A DNA stretch of 47,885 nucleotides from an uncultured Lachnospiraceae bacterium (GCA_910585635.1 CAJUFE010000034.1:1-47885); one strand, 5' to 3'. Counted from the stretch's first letter, positions 1 to 10,972 are shown. A program made the numbers and translations. The notes: generated by a model not told the origin, from the letters alone.

Positions 1-309
1 ATTCAGTTGTCAATTTTCGGTTAGAATCTCATTCATTGAGATTCCGAGAAGTTATAAATTGTTATACCGCCTTCAAACGACCATCCATTACGCTCGACAG
101 CTCCGCAAAAAAAGCCGATCGATCTCATTTCCTTATGCATTGGCCGCGTTCCATCACCTCTCATGCCAGCTTTTAAACCTGTACCGTATTCTACCACGAT
201 CTACGGCATATTTCCAGATGCGGACTGGAAAACTCTCTATATCCACGCTCTTTGGATCGTGGTATAATGGGAAAGCACAGAACGACCGGTCGAGATCTAA
301 GGAGGCAAT
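1..309. other. Intergenic region at left edge
   Basis: I see no credible gene in the first 309 bases. Positions 24-44 form a perfect 7-bp inverted repeat, GAATCTC then a 7-nt loop then GAGATTC, extended by TCGG/CCGA with a small bulge. It lacks a T-run, so it is a weak candidate for the terminator of a gene beyond the left edge. The rest is an upstream region ending in the promoter of the acetyltransferase gene. Confidence 0.5.
260..268 (+). promoter_or_regulatory. Extended -10 promoter of the GNAT gene
   Basis: TGGTATAAT is a perfect TATAAT hexamer preceded by TGn, the extended -10 form of a sigma-A promoter. No good -35 lies at 16-18 nt, which fits extended -10 promoters. It sits about 40 nt upstream of the acetyltransferase ATG. 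Confidence 0.65.
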
Positions 310-762
310 ATGAAAGGATATACCTATGTTACTTTAAGACAAAGACCAGGATTAAAAGAAGAGGCTGCCGCATGGTTTCACGACAAATGGAAAGTGCCGC
401 AAGAGGCTTATCTCGAATGCATGGAAGCATATCTTGATGATAAGACTGAATATGGTTGGTATCTCTGCTTAGATGGTGAGCATATCATAGGCGGTCTTGG
501 CGTGATCGAAAATGACTTTCATGATAGGAAAGACCTTATGCCCAATGTATGTGCAGTATATACAGAGAAGGAGTATCGTTGTCAAGGGATCGCAGGACGA
601 TTACTTGATATCGTTGTGAAAGATATGAGATCCAAAGGGATAACCCCGATCTATCTGGCCACAGACCACACGAGTTTTTATGAAAGATATGGTTGGGAAT
701 TTTTATGTATGGTCCAAGGGGATAATGAGCCTGATATGACAAGAATGTATATCCATAGATAA
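310..762 (+). CDS. GNAT-family N-acetyltransferase
   Basis: A 150-residue protein that should transfer an acetyl group from acetyl-CoA to an amine; the substrate is not predictable. The GNAT acetyl-CoA loop is visible near residue 95 as YRCQGIAGRLL, matching the Q/R-x-x-G-x-G/A pattern. It is preceded by a beta strand (VCAVYTEKEY) and followed by the usual C-terminal strand with an aromatic FYERYGWEF motif. The length is normal for a single GNAT domain. The start is fixed by TAAGGAGG 5 nt before ATG. It stands alone on the plus strand behind its own extended -10 promoter. Some relatives acetylate aminoglycosides, but nothing here shows that. Confidence 0.85.
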   Translation: MKGYTYVTLRQRPGLKEEAAAWFHDKWKVPQEAYLECMEAYLDDKTEYGWYLCLDGEHIIGGLGVIENDFHDRKDLMPNVCAVYTEKEYRCQGIAGRLLDIVVKDMRSKGITPIYLATDHTSFYERYGWEFLCMVQGDNEPDMTRMYIHR

Positions 763-855
763 AAGCAGGGTGCAAATGCGATCGTTACAGAAGTAGCGAA
801 AGCAACTATAGATCAAGTGGATAAAGTAACTCTGGCCAACTGCGAAAGGAGAAAA

Positions 856-896
856 CACCAGCCGTCCAGGGAACGTACATCCTGCAACAGCTGGTG
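856..896 (-). terminator. Rho-independent terminator after the ECF gene
   Basis: On the minus strand CACCAGC (890-896) pairs with GCTGGTG (856-862), with an inner CAGG/CCTG pairing, and the stem is followed by TTTTCTCC. It lies 30 nt past the stop of the leftward ECF gene. Confidence 0.6.
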
Positions 897-925
897 CTAT
901 GGGGGGTATAGGGATCTATACAGTT

Positions 926-1480
926 TTAATACCCTGTCCTGGCAGAAGGATCCATGAACGACCGCTCGAAGATCTTCAGCACCTGGAAGCGGAAGCAGAG
1001 GATCATCGCCAATACCGCCCCCACCACAGCCTGGAGGATCTGGAAGGGCAGCTTGAGGAGCGCATACTCCGGTGTGCTGTAGATAAAGGCCCGCCCCAGG
1101 GAATAGCCCACGACCATGATCACCGCGCCGACCGATACCGCTACAGCCGCCGCAAATGCTCGTTTTTCCTTCCACATGCGGTGGGCGATCAGCGAGATCA
1201 CGATCGCCTGCAGGCCATGGGTACACAGGGACACGAACATGGGGGTGGGATAAAAGAAAAAGTCGCCTAAAAACGCGCCCACACCGCCTACTAAGAACGC
1301 CCCCAGAGGATCTAACAGGATCCCGGCGGTACAGATCACAATATCGTTCAGATAGAGATGCCCGCCAGGGACTGGGACCCCAAAGGAGCTGAGAGCCACG
1401 TTCATCCCCATCAATACAGCGGTCACCGCCATCCATTGTATGGAGCGGGCGCTCCCCGCTCGAGCTTGTAAACCATCCAT
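926..1480 (-). CDS. ECF transporter substrate-binding (S) component
   Basis: A roughly 184-residue hydrophobic protein with about five to six membrane segments. It resembles the small S components of energy-coupling-factor vitamin and micronutrient importers. Diagnostic stretches are the N-terminal VPVPGGHLYLNDIVI region and the glycine-rich GAFLVGGVGAFLGDFFFYP loop, both typical of the ECF S-component group that includes the PF07155-like proteins. The S component binds substrate in the membrane and docks on a shared EcfA/A'/T module, none of which is encoded here. The start is placed at ATG 1480 because GGAGG lies 8 nt upstream; an in-frame TTG five codons earlier overlaps that ribosome binding site. 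Substrate unknown: I found no recognisable riboswitch in the 148-nt upstream gap. Confidence 0.8.
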   Translation of the reverse strand: MDGLQARAGSARSIQWMAVTAVLMGMNVALSSFGVPVPGGHLYLNDIVICTAGILLDPLGAFLVGGVGAFLGDFFFYPTPMFVSLCTHGLQAIVISLIAHRMWKEKRAFAAAVAVSVGAVIMVVGYSLGRAFIYSTPEYALLKLPFQILQAVVGAVLAMILCFRFQVLKIFERSFMDPSARTGY

Positions 1481-1628
1481 TTGATCAGCCTCCAATCTTT
1501 TTTAAATGACGCTGCAGCGCTGTCTTTTTCCGGTATGCTTATCATAACCCTTATGTGGATGGTTTTAAATATCCAATATAGTATTTTTTAATCAGTCCAG
1601 TTTTGCTATAAAGATGAGGAAGTGAGGG

Positions 1629-3965
1629 TCACAGGACCCGCTTGAACTTCTTTTCCAGCTCATAGCGGCTCATGGCGATGATGGTAGGGCGTCCGTGGGG
1701 GCAGGCATAGGGGTTTTCCATATCCAGGAGCTGATCGATCAGGGCATCCGCCTCGGCCGGGGACATGGTGTGGTTCCCTTTTACCGCCGCCTTGCAGGAC
1801 ATGGAAGCCACCTTCTCATAGATGCTGTCCCCTTCCTTGGCCGGGGCATCCTCGGACAGCCCGTCCAAAAGCTCCAGGAGCAGCTCCTTCTTCCCCACCG
1901 AAAAAAGGTCTGCCGGGACGCCGCGGACCGCGTATTCCCGTCCGCCAAAGGGCTCGATCTCAAAGCCGATCTCGTTAAAATAGCTCATATAGCGCTCCAT
2001 CAGCACGCCCTCAGTCATGCTCAGGGTCAGGATGATCGGCGGGCTGACCATCTGGGTGCTGCAGCTCTTGGTCTTTAACGCCTTCATGGTCTTTTCGAAC
2101 AGCACCTTCTCGTGGGCGGCGTGCTGGTCGATGATAAAAAGCTGCTGGTCATACTCCACCAGCCAGTAAGTGCTAAAGAGCTGACCGATCAGTCGATGCT
2201 TTTCCCGCGCTTTTTTCCCCAGGAAGCGGTCGTCGAACAGCTCGATCTGGGATCCGTCTGGCGCAGCCTGTCTGTCCACACGCTCCTGGGATGTGCCCGC
2301 CAGGTCTTGTGCATCAAACCCTGCGGCGGCTCCAGCCAAAGTCTGCGCATCAAGCTCTGCGGCAGTCGCTCCTGACCTGGATATGTCTCCCAAAGCGTGT
2401 GCATCAGGTCCTGCCGCAGTTGCTCCTGACCTAGATATATCTCCTAGATCCTGCACATCCGTCCCTGACAAGATCCTTTCTCCGGTCAACTGTCCTTTTC
2501 CAGCTGCCTGCAGCGATGGCTCTAAAGCTCCCTGCCTTTCCTCCCTCTGCTCTCTCCCATCAAAGGGACCCTGGCCCGGCGCAGGCTGTGATGCTCCGAC
2601 AGGTCCGGCGGATGATGAGGCAGGTGTCCCGACAGGGCCGACAGGACCAGCCGTCATTCCAGCAGTTGCCCCGACGGCCCCGGAGGATATCCTGGCAGGA
2701 GCGACAGATCCGTCAGGCGCCCCAGCCGGCCTCCCCTCCCGCTCCGACCGCAGAGGGTTCAGCTTCCGCTCTCCATAAGGGCCATCTGTCCTCCGGCCCT
2801 CCTTTAGGAAGCCATCCTCCGGCATGGATGTGAGCTGCTTTAAGGTCTGTTCATAGACACCCAGCCGCTTTTTCTCGAAGGGCTCCGGGCTAGGGGCGAG
2901 CTTTCGGCTCTTTTCCCGGGCCTCCCGGGCCTTTGCCGCCGGATCCTTTTTTTCCAGATCCACCTGGGGGATCAGCTCTTTGTGGGACAGGGCCTGGGAG
3001 ACAGCCTGATAGATCGTCCTATACACCATCTCTCCGTCCGCGAACCGCAGTTCCATCTTGGCCGGGTGGACGTTCACATCCAATGTCTCCTGATCGATCT
3101 GAAAATGCAGCATCACGAATGGATACTTGTGCTGCATCATAAATGGCCGGTAGGCCTCCTCGATCGCCTTTGCCACGATATTGCTCTTGATGTAGCGTCC
3201 GTTGATGAAATAGTTCTCCATGTTCCGGTTGCTCCTGGCGATCACCGGCTTCCCGATCGACCCGGTGATCCGCATATCGCCGGCCGCCGCATCTACCGTA
3301 AGGAGGTTGGAGGCGATCTCCCGTCCGAACACCGTGTAGATCATATCCTTGATACTGCCGTTGCCGGAGGTGCGGAGCTTGTTCTGGTTATTCTGGATAA
3401 AGCGGATGGATATATCCGGCCGGGAAAGGGCGATCTTCTCCACCAGCTCCGCCACGTGGGCGCCCTCTGTGGACGCTGTCTTTAAGAACTTTTTCCGGGC
3501 AGGCACATTGTAGAACAGGTTCCGGGCGATAAAGGTGGTCCCTCCCGGCGCGCCCACCTCCTCTAAGCTCTTCTCTTCCCCGCCCTCGATCTGATATCGG
3601 GAGCCGGTGAGGGTATCCGGGGTCTTGGTGATCAGCTCCACCTGGGAGACGGAGGCGATGCTGGCTAATGCCTCCCCCCGAAACCCTAAGGAGGAGACGC
3701 AGATCAGGTCCTCCACGGACCGGATCTTGCTGGTGGCATGGCGCAGGAAGGCCAGACGGATCTGTTCTTTCGGGATCCCGCAGCCATTATCCGTGACCCG
3801 GATGAAGGAGATCCCTCCATCCTTGATCTCTACGGTGATGGCCGTAGCCTTGGCGTCGATGGCATTTTCCAAAAGCTCCTTTACTACAGAGGCCGGGCGC
3901 TCCACCACCTCTCCGGCAGCGATCTTATCGATCGTATTTTTATCCAATACGGTGATCTCTGGCAT
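1629..3965 (-). CDS. mutL: DNA mismatch repair endonuclease MutL
   Basis: MutL is the matchmaker and strand-nicking partner of MutS. The N-terminal GHKL ATPase is clear: KIAAGEVVERPASVVKELLEN, then DNGCGI, then GFRGEALASI. The C-terminal endonuclease domain carries the metal motif DQHAAHEKVLFE and the motif CPHGRP near the end, so it should be a nicking MutL, as usual in bacteria lacking MutH. At 778 residues it is well above the common 620-680. The excess is a Pro/Gly/Ala-rich linker at about residues 370-590 containing repeats. QIELF at the linker end could be a beta-clamp contact (inference). It lies 6 nt downstream of mutS, in the same operon. Confidence 0.97.
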   Translation of the reverse strand: MPEITVLDKNTIDKIAAGEVVERPASVVKELLENAIDAKATAITVEIKDGGISFIRVTDNGCGIPKEQIRLAFLRHATSKIRSVEDLICVSSLGFRGEALASIASVSQVELITKTPDTLTGSRYQIEGGEEKSLEEVGAPGGTTFIARNLFYNVPARKKFLKTASTEGAHVAELVEKIALSRPDISIRFIQNNQNKLRTSGNGSIKDMIYTVFGREIASNLLTVDAAAGDMRITGSIGKPVIARSNRNMENYFINGRYIKSNIVAKAIEEAYRPFMMQHKYPFVMLHFQIDQETLDVNVHPAKMELRFADGEMVYRTIYQAVSQALSHKELIPQVDLEKKDPAAKAREAREKSRKLAPSPEPFEKKRLGVYEQTLKQLTSMPEDGFLKEGRRTDGPYGERKLNPLRSEREGRPAGAPDGSVAPARISSGAVGATAGMTAGPVGPVGTPASSSAGPVGASQPAPGQGPFDGREQREERQGALEPSLQAAGKGQLTGERILSGTDVQDLGDISRSGATAAGPDAHALGDISRSGATAAELDAQTLAGAAAGFDAQDLAGTSQERVDRQAAPDGSQIELFDDRFLGKKAREKHRLIGQLFSTYWLVEYDQQLFIIDQHAAHEKVLFEKTMKALKTKSCSTQMVSPPIILTLSMTEGVLMERYMSYFNEIGFEIEPFGGREYAVRGVPADLFSVGKKELLLELLDGLSEDAPAKEGDSIYEKVASMSCKAAVKGNHTMSPAEADALIDQLLDMENPYACPHGRPTIIAMSRYELEKKFKRVL
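2311..2454 (-). repeat. In-frame repeats in the MutL linker
   Basis: Copies starting GCATCA at 2311, 2347 and 2401 are spaced 36 and 54 bases apart, all multiples of 18. They encode variants of a DISRSGATAA-type peptide in the MutL linker. The two 54-base copies are about 80 percent alike by eye. The repeats keep frame and explain much of the enlarged linker. Confidence 0.7.
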
Positions 3966-3971
3966 GGATGT

Positions 3972-6629
3972 CTATCCCTCCCATCGGTTCTTCAGCTTGG
4001 TCTGCAGGCGGTATAAGGTGTTCAGGGCGTCGATCGGGGTCATGCGGGAAAGCTCCAGCTCCCCCAGCTCCCGGATGATATCGTCATCCTTCACCGTGTC
4101 AAAAAAGGACATCTGCTGTAAGTCCACCTCATCCGGCTTCGCCACCGCCTTCCGCTGGACCACCGTGGCATTGACCTGGGCGATCTCCTTGGCCCGGACC
4201 GTGATATCCGCCCCGCTAAGCTCTTTTGCGATCTCCTTCGCCCTGGCGATCACTGAAGCCGGGACCCCGGCCAGCTTCGCCACCTGGATCCCGTAGCTCT
4301 TGTCGGCCCCGCCCCGGACGATCTTCCGCAGGAACACGATATCGTCCCCCTGCTCCTTCACCGCGATGCAGTAGTTTTTCACGCCGTTTATGGCTCCCTC
4401 CAGCTCCGTCAGCTCATGGTAATGGGTGGCGAACAAGGTCTTGGCCCCCAAAAGCTTGGTGCTGCTGATGTGCTCCACCACCGCCCAGGCGATCGAGAGG
4501 CCGTCAAAGGTACTGGTGCCCCGCCCGATCTCGTCCAAGACCAGCAGGCTGTTCTTGGTGGCGTTCCGGAGGATGTTCGCCACCTCGGTCATCTCCACCA
4601 TGAAGGTGCTCTGGCCGCTGGCCAAGTCGTCGGAAGCCCCCACACGGGTAAAGATCCGGTCGCAGATCCCCACATCCGCCTCCTGGGCCGGGACGAAGCT
4701 GCCGATCTGGGCCATCAGCACGATCAGTGCCACCTGGCGCATATAGGTGGATTTTCCGGCCATGTTGGGGCCGGTGATGATGGAGATCCGGTCCTTTCCA
4801 TTATTTAAAGTGGTGTCATTGGCGATGAACTGGTCGTCCCGCATCATCCTCTCCACCACCGGATGGCGGCCGTTCTTGATGTGGATCGTCCCCCGCTCAT
4901 TGATCGAGGGCTTCACATAGTCATTCCGGGTGGCCACCGTGGACAAGGCGGCGAACACATCGATCCCGGCCACGGCCTTTGCGGTCTTCTGGATCCGCAG
5001 GACCTGGGAGGCGATCTGGTCCCGGACCTGGCAGAACAGCTCATATTCTAAGGAGACCAGCTTCTCCTCCGCGCCCATGATGATATCCTCTAGATTTTTC
5101 AGCTCATCCGAGGTAAAACGCTCACCGTTCACCAGGGTCTGCTTCCGGATGAAATGCGCAGGGACCTGGTCCTTAAAGGAATTGCTCACCTCGAAATAGT
5201 AGCCGAAGACCTTGTTGAACTTGATCTTCAGGTTCTTGATCTTGGTGGCCTCCTTTTCCTTGGCCTCCAGCTGGGCCAGCCAGGTCTTCCCCTCGGTCTT
5301 GGCGTGGCGGAGCTTATCCGCCTCCTCATGGAAGCCCTCCCGGATCATCCCCCCGTCCCGGATCGAGATGGGCGGCTCCTCCACGATCGCCTGCTCCACC
5401 AGCTCCTTTAAATCCTCCAGAGGATCTAGCTCCTCCCCCAGGGTCTTTAAGAGGGGGCTGACGGAGTCCTTTAAGAGGCCCTTGATATGGGGGATCATGG
5501 CAAGAGAATTTTTAAAGGCCAGAAGGTCTCTGGGGTTGGCAGTCTTATAGCTGATCCGTCCGATCAGGCGCTCCAGGTCATAGACCGCGTGAAGGTACTC
5601 CCGGATCTCCTCCCGGGAGATGTAGTTTACGTTCAATTCCTGGATCGCCTCCTGGCGGGCTAAGATCTCCTCCTTGTGGATCAGGGGCTGCTCGATATAG
5701 CTTCTAAGGAGCCTGGCCCCCATGGCGGTCCTGGTCTTATCCAGGACCCAGAGCAAGGTCCCCTTCTTCTGCTTTTCCCGCATGGTCTCCACCAGCTCTA
5801 AATTCCGCCGGGTAGCCGCGTCGATCACCATATATTGGCCTACCTGATAGGGGGTGATGGTGGTCAGATGCTCCAACGTGCTCTTCTGGGTCTCGTACAG
5901 ATACTGCATCACACAGCCCGCCGCGATCACCCCGGCGTCCAAGTCCGCCAGCCCCAGGCCGTCCAAGCTGCCCACATGGTAATGCTCCCGCAGGATCTTC
6001 CGGCAGGTCTCGTCCTCGAAAAAGCGGCTGTCCAAGGCCGAGAGGGACACCTGATACCGCTCCTTTAAGCCCTCCACGTCCACGCCGGACACATAGAAGG
6101 CATCATTGCAGATGATCTCCGAGGGGGAGAATTTATTGATCTCGTCGAAAAGGTCCCGCTCCGAGTGGACCTCGGTGACAAAGAAATCCCCGGTGGTGAT
6201 ATCCGCCGACGCGATCCCAAAGCATTCGCCCAGATAGACGATCCCGGACAGATAATTGTTCTTTTCTTCATCTAATGCCTGGGCGCTGGTGATGGTCCCC
6301 GGGGTCACCACCCGGATCACCTCCCGCTTCACCAGGCCCTTGGCCTGCTTAGGGTCCTCCATCTGCTCGGCGATCGCCACCTTGAACCCCTTCTGCACCA
6401 GCTTATTAAGATAGGAGTCCACCGCATGGAAAGGGACGCCACACATGGGCGCCCGCTCCTCTAAGCCGCAGTCTTTTCCGGTCAGGGTGATCTCCAGGGC
6501 CTTCGACGCGGTCAGTGCATCCTCAAAGAACATCTCATAAAAATCACCCAGACGGTAGAACAGGATACAATCCGGATACTGCTTTTTGGTCTCCAGGTAT
6601 TGGGTCATCATTGGGGTCATGCCAGCCAT
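3972..6629 (-). CDS. mutS: DNA mismatch repair protein MutS
   Basis: MutS recognises base mismatches and recruits MutL. The N-terminal mismatch-binding domain has the F-Y-E motif in GDFYEMFFEDA. The ATPase domain has Walker A GPNMAGKST and the Walker B/signature region DEIGRGTSTFDG. QQMSFFD near the C-terminus matches a beta-clamp-binding peptide. ATG 6629 (MAGMTPMMTQYLE) is chosen because AGAGAGG stands just upstream and the family starts here; an in-frame ATG 14 codons earlier has no such site. This gives about 885 residues, the normal size. It is the second gene of the miaB-mutS-mutL operon. Confidence 0.97.
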   Translation of the reverse strand: MAGMTPMMTQYLETKKQYPDCILFYRLGDFYEMFFEDALTASKALEITLTGKDCGLEERAPMCGVPFHAVDSYLNKLVQKGFKVAIAEQMEDPKQAKGLVKREVIRVVTPGTITSAQALDEEKNNYLSGIVYLGECFGIASADITTGDFFVTEVHSERDLFDEINKFSPSEIICNDAFYVSGVDVEGLKERYQVSLSALDSRFFEDETCRKILREHYHVGSLDGLGLADLDAGVIAAGCVMQYLYETQKSTLEHLTTITPYQVGQYMVIDAATRRNLELVETMREKQKKGTLLWVLDKTRTAMGARLLRSYIEQPLIHKEEILARQEAIQELNVNYISREEIREYLHAVYDLERLIGRISYKTANPRDLLAFKNSLAMIPHIKGLLKDSVSPLLKTLGEELDPLEDLKELVEQAIVEEPPISIRDGGMIREGFHEEADKLRHAKTEGKTWLAQLEAKEKEATKIKNLKIKFNKVFGYYFEVSNSFKDQVPAHFIRKQTLVNGERFTSDELKNLEDIIMGAEEKLVSLEYELFCQVRDQIASQVLRIQKTAKAVAGIDVFAALSTVATRNDYVKPSINERGTIHIKNGRHPVVERMMRDDQFIANDTTLNNGKDRISIITGPNMAGKSTYMRQVALIVLMAQIGSFVPAQEADVGICDRIFTRVGASDDLASGQSTFMVEMTEVANILRNATKNSLLVLDEIGRGTSTFDGLSIAWAVVEHISSTKLLGAKTLFATHYHELTELEGAINGVKNYCIAVKEQGDDIVFLRKIVRGGADKSYGIQVAKLAGVPASVIARAKEIAKELSGADITVRAKEIAQVNATVVQRKAVAKPDEVDLQQMSFFDTVKDDDIIRELGELELSRMTPIDALNTLYRLQTKLKNRWEG

Positions 6630-6674
6630 GGGGGATACCTCTCTTCTTTTGCGTGTTTTGTGGGGTGTCATATA

Positions 6675-6730
6675 GCATAAGGTCCGCTCCGAACGGGCTG
6701 TGTCACAACGGGGACGCGCTCTCGCTCCGG
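6675..6730 (+). repeat. Partial copy of the intergenic repeat found at 37.5-38.1 kb
   Basis: The miaB-mutS gap holds GCATAAGGTCCGCTCCG, identical over 17 bases to 37546-37562, followed by a diverged TGTCACAACG and an exact CGCGCTCTCGCTCC. The inner hairpin and the right end of the 126-bp unit seen at 37.5 kb are missing or eroded. Confidence 0.75.
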
Positions 6731-6769
6731 TGTTTTGGAGGGGACGCTTGTGAAGGAAAAGCTATTTTT

Positions 6770-8233
<1,464 letters not shown>

Positions 8234-8299
8234 TTTCTCTTGATCTTTTCCTTTTCTATCTTTCTTTCATATGATCATTAAAGACAAGCGCGTTTTTTC

Positions 8300-8327
8300 A
8301 TTATAGCATAAAAAATCCAGATCGCAA
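8300..8327 (-). promoter_or_regulatory. Promoter of miaB-mutS-mutL
   Basis: On the minus strand TTGCGA (8322-8327), a 16-nt spacer, then TATAAT (8300-8305), with TGC just before it giving an extended -10. It lies about 65 nt upstream of the miaB start. Confidence 0.75.
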
Positions 8328-8344
8328 ACCCCAAAAGCGAGCGT

Positions 8345-10606
8345 CTATACCTTCCCCAGCATACTGAGCAGCAGATAGGACGCCGGATATCGCTCTTCAA
8401 GTTCCGTTTCCGTATATCGCTCCGCCAGGCGCAGCGCGTTGCTCTTGAACGCGCTGTACCACAGCTGTCCGGTACGCACTCCGTCCGCAGGCAGATCGGG
8501 CATGAGCGGCCCTTCGCCCCAGCCGGTGGCGATATCCTCGCACACCTCCATCATGATCTGACCGGCCAGTCCGTCCTCACTGCCCGCCTCGAACCGGTCA
8601 AAGCAGTATCGCAGGGTGTATTGGCCATAATAGGTCAGCTCCCGGTACTCGGTGGGATGTTCCTTGATATACGCCCCTGGATCCGAGGACTGGGCAGGGC
8701 TGCTGCAGATCGTTCTGATGAGCCTTTCGATCTCCTGACCGGTATCCAGTCCCGTGGACGCTACCGCCTGGGCACGGCACTCCTGTATCTGCTGAAGGAC
8801 GAACTTCTGGCTGTCCATGCCGTCCTGGGCAATGTGAGCCGGGAACTTTTCACGGATATCCTGCGCATGATCACCGCCGTCCCTGGGTTCCCAGTATCCT
8901 GTCAACGTATAGCCGCGCTCATCCAAGTCAAAGGAGATCGCCACAGGGACATGGCTGCCTCTGCCAACTTCCAGACCGTCATCCGTCACCTTGTACTCCT
9001 CGTATAGCGCCCACCCGTAATAGGTGACCGTATGGGTGCTGCTCCCCGCCAATGGTGTGCCGGAGAGTGTTTCCAATGTAATGAAGCTGCAGCAGGCCGC
9101 ATCATACTCCTGCGACCAGGGAGACTTGTTATGCGCTATGATCGCCTGACGGATAACGGCCTGTTCTTCGGAAAGCGTAGGCGCGACTATATCCGGATCG
9201 ACCGTGGTCGGCGTAGGGGCGGCAACGTCCGGTTCACTCTTGATCGATGTAGCTGTCCCCTCGTCCGGCTCACTCGTGATCGGTGTAGCCGTGTCTTCGG
9301 TGGGGCTCACCGGAACACCCTCCGGCCCCGGCATGGCGTGGATGTCGCTGATGGACCCCTGGTCTTCCGCCCGCGATGTGTCGATCTCCAGTGAGTCCTC
9401 CCACGATACCACCCTCACGCTATAGACCGTACCGAACTGGGCCGGATAGCTCTCCAGGATAGTGCCGTCATAGGTGATCTCCAGAACGTCCCCTACCTGA
9501 GGCTCAGGGGACGGGGACATATCCGTGACATCTGTGATAGGGACACGGAACAGATCGCTGGAGGACAGTTCCCAGGAACCCTCCACAGGCGCGGCCAGGA
9601 AGGCGCGATCTTCAACTTCCGTGATCCGCGCCTGGACCGTATGCAGCTCTTGGGGAAGGTCCCCCTTCGGATCCGTCGCGAAACACACGGTCACCACCGC
9701 ACAGGCGATGACAGCCGCAACCATGACCCAAAACGCCGGCTTTTTGTAACCCAACACGTTCTTCACCCGTTCTTTTACACTGATCTCTCCAAAGGCCAGT
9801 GGGCAGACCGTTACCAGCCGCCGCCCGGTACTGCACGCAAGCAGAGCGGCGGAGTACTGCTTCCTTCCATCCAGATCCATCTGCCGGATGACTTTTTCAT
9901 CACAAGCCAGCTCGATATCCCGGCACAGCAGCACATAAGCCACCCAGCACAGCGGGTTGTACCAGTGGACTGTCAGGATCAGAAAGCCCATGGGCTTCCA
10001 CCAGTGGTCATGCCTTGCCAGATGGGCCTTCTCATGAGCGATCACCGGCTCCATAGCCATCCCGTCCATACTGGAAGGCAGATAGATCTTGGGCCGGACC
10101 AGTCCCAGGATGAACGGGGATCTCACCTGGTCGCACAGAAAGATGTTCTCCCCATAGGGTATCCTTTCCGCAACGCTTTTGCGTACTTGCCCATAGCTGA
10201 TCGCAGCATATAGCAACATGGCGGCGATACCGATGATCCAGATCACCGACACCATAAAGGTCCAGACATAGAGTGGGTTGACACTGGCCGCCGGATCCGG
10301 CGCAAAGGTCTCACCCAGGACAGCGTTGACCGCGTGGCTGACAGCGGGGATACCGCTCTGGATGGCAGGCGTCTCATATTGGATGTTATGGATGTCAAAT
10401 GTCTCGGCACTGGGGATCAGGCTCCATGGGCTCTCGAAGGAGAAGGGGACCGCCAACCGCAGCGCCACGATCCCCCACAAAAGAACGACGATCCATCTCG
10501 GTGTCTTTTTCAACAGAGACCGGAACAGCACGACCGCCAAGATCAGCCAGCTGGCGGCAATGCTCACGTTCAGTGTTTTCAGGAATAGTCCGACCATATC
10601 ATCCAC
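8345..10606 (-). CDS. BlaR1/MecR1-type M56 sensor metalloprotease
   Basis: A membrane metalloprotease of family M56, the signal-sensing partner of the BlaI-like repressor encoded just upstream. The first third has several membrane segments, and the cytosolic zinc site HEKAHLARHDHW (HExxH) is near residue 190; another membrane segment (WVMVAAVIACAVVTVCFA) follows near residue 295. The roughly 440-residue outer part lacks the penicillin-binding serine motifs (SxxK, KTG) of true BlaR1. Instead it has two unrecognised domains joined by a low-complexity Thr/Pro/Glu/Asp linker with repeats such as TATPITSEPDEG. The signal is therefore probably not a beta-lactam bound to a classical sensor. Its start overlaps the end of the blaI-like gene by 8 nt. 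Confidence 0.88.
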   Translation of the reverse strand: MDDMVGLFLKTLNVSIAASWLILAVVLFRSLLKKTPRWIVVLLWGIVALRLAVPFSFESPWSLIPSAETFDIHNIQYETPAIQSGIPAVSHAVNAVLGETFAPDPAASVNPLYVWTFMVSVIWIIGIAAMLLYAAISYGQVRKSVAERIPYGENIFLCDQVRSPFILGLVRPKIYLPSSMDGMAMEPVIAHEKAHLARHDHWWKPMGFLILTVHWYNPLCWVAYVLLCRDIELACDEKVIRQMDLDGRKQYSAALLACSTGRRLVTVCPLAFGEISVKERVKNVLGYKKPAFWVMVAAVIACAVVTVCFATDPKGDLPQELHTVQARITEVEDRAFLAAPVEGSWELSSSDLFRVPITDVTDMSPSPEPQVGDVLEITYDGTILESYPAQFGTVYSVRVVSWEDSLEIDTSRAEDQGSISDIHAMPGPEGVPVSPTEDTATPITSEPDEGTATSIKSEPDVAAPTPTTVDPDIVAPTLSEEQAVIRQAIIAHNKSPWSQEYDAACCSFITLETLSGTPLAGSSTHTVTYYGWALYEEYKVTDDGLEVGRGSHVPVAISFDLDERGYTLTGYWEPRDGGDHAQDIREKFPAHIAQDGMDSQKFVLQQIQECRAQAVASTGLDTGQEIERLIRTICSSPAQSSDPGAYIKEHPTEYRELTYYGQYTLRYCFDRFEAGSEDGLAGQIMMEVCEDIATGWGEGPLMPDLPADGVRTGQLWYSAFKSNALRLAERYTETELEERYPASYLLLSMLGKV

Positions 10607-10958
10607 CTGCCTTATCGATCATTTCACGGATCTTAGCGATCTCCTCAGCTGTCAGCTTCTTTTCGCTGGTAAACGCGGCAAGGAAAGCCGGGAGAGAACC
10701 CGCAAAGGTCTCATCCACATACTTCTTGCTATGACGGGCATAGAACGCCTGCCGGGATACGAGAGAGGTCACCACGCCGTTATTGTTCTGGAACAAGCCC
10801 TTGTCGCAGAGCCGATGCAGTACCGTGTATGTCGTTGTCCGTTTCCAGGTCAGTTTTTCCGCGGCCAATTTTGTAAGCTGGGCGGATGTCACCGGCTCTC
10901 TCTCCCAGATGATGTCCGCAAAACGGGCCTCCACAGCCCCTAATTGGATCTCTGCCAT
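10599..10958 (-). CDS. BlaI/MecI/CopY-family transcriptional repressor
   Basis: A 119-residue winged-helix repressor. The N-terminal DNA-binding domain is recognisable (LGAVEARFADIIWE, then WKRTTTYTVLHRLCDKG), followed by the C-terminal dimer helices. In the family the sensor protease triggers cleavage of the repressor and frees the operon. AGGAGG lies 8 nt upstream of ATG 10958. A perfect 17-bp inverted repeat sits 14 nt upstream of the start, so autorepression is expected. Together with the overlapping M56 gene it forms a two-gene signalling unit; its outside targets are not visible here. Confidence 0.92.
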   Translation of the reverse strand: MAEIQLGAVEARFADIIWEREPVTSAQLTKLAAEKLTWKRTTTYTVLHRLCDKGLFQNNNGVVTSLVSRQAFYARHSKKYVDETFAGSLPAFLAAFTSEKKLTAEEIAKIREMIDKAGG

Positions 10959-10972
10959 AGGTATAGCCTCCT

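Noticed and set aside
770..945. Coding-like stretch (ANAIVTEVAKATIDQVDKVT) after the GNAT gene
   Set aside because: It reads like protein for about 25 codons but has no start or ribosome binding site and runs into the terminator hairpin. It may be a gene remnant, but cannot be supported.
1481..1628. Possible riboswitch upstream of the ECF S-component gene
   Set aside because: I compared the leader with the core motifs I know for TPP, FMN, preQ1 and THF riboswitches and found none; only a short near-palindrome around CGCTGCAGCG is present.
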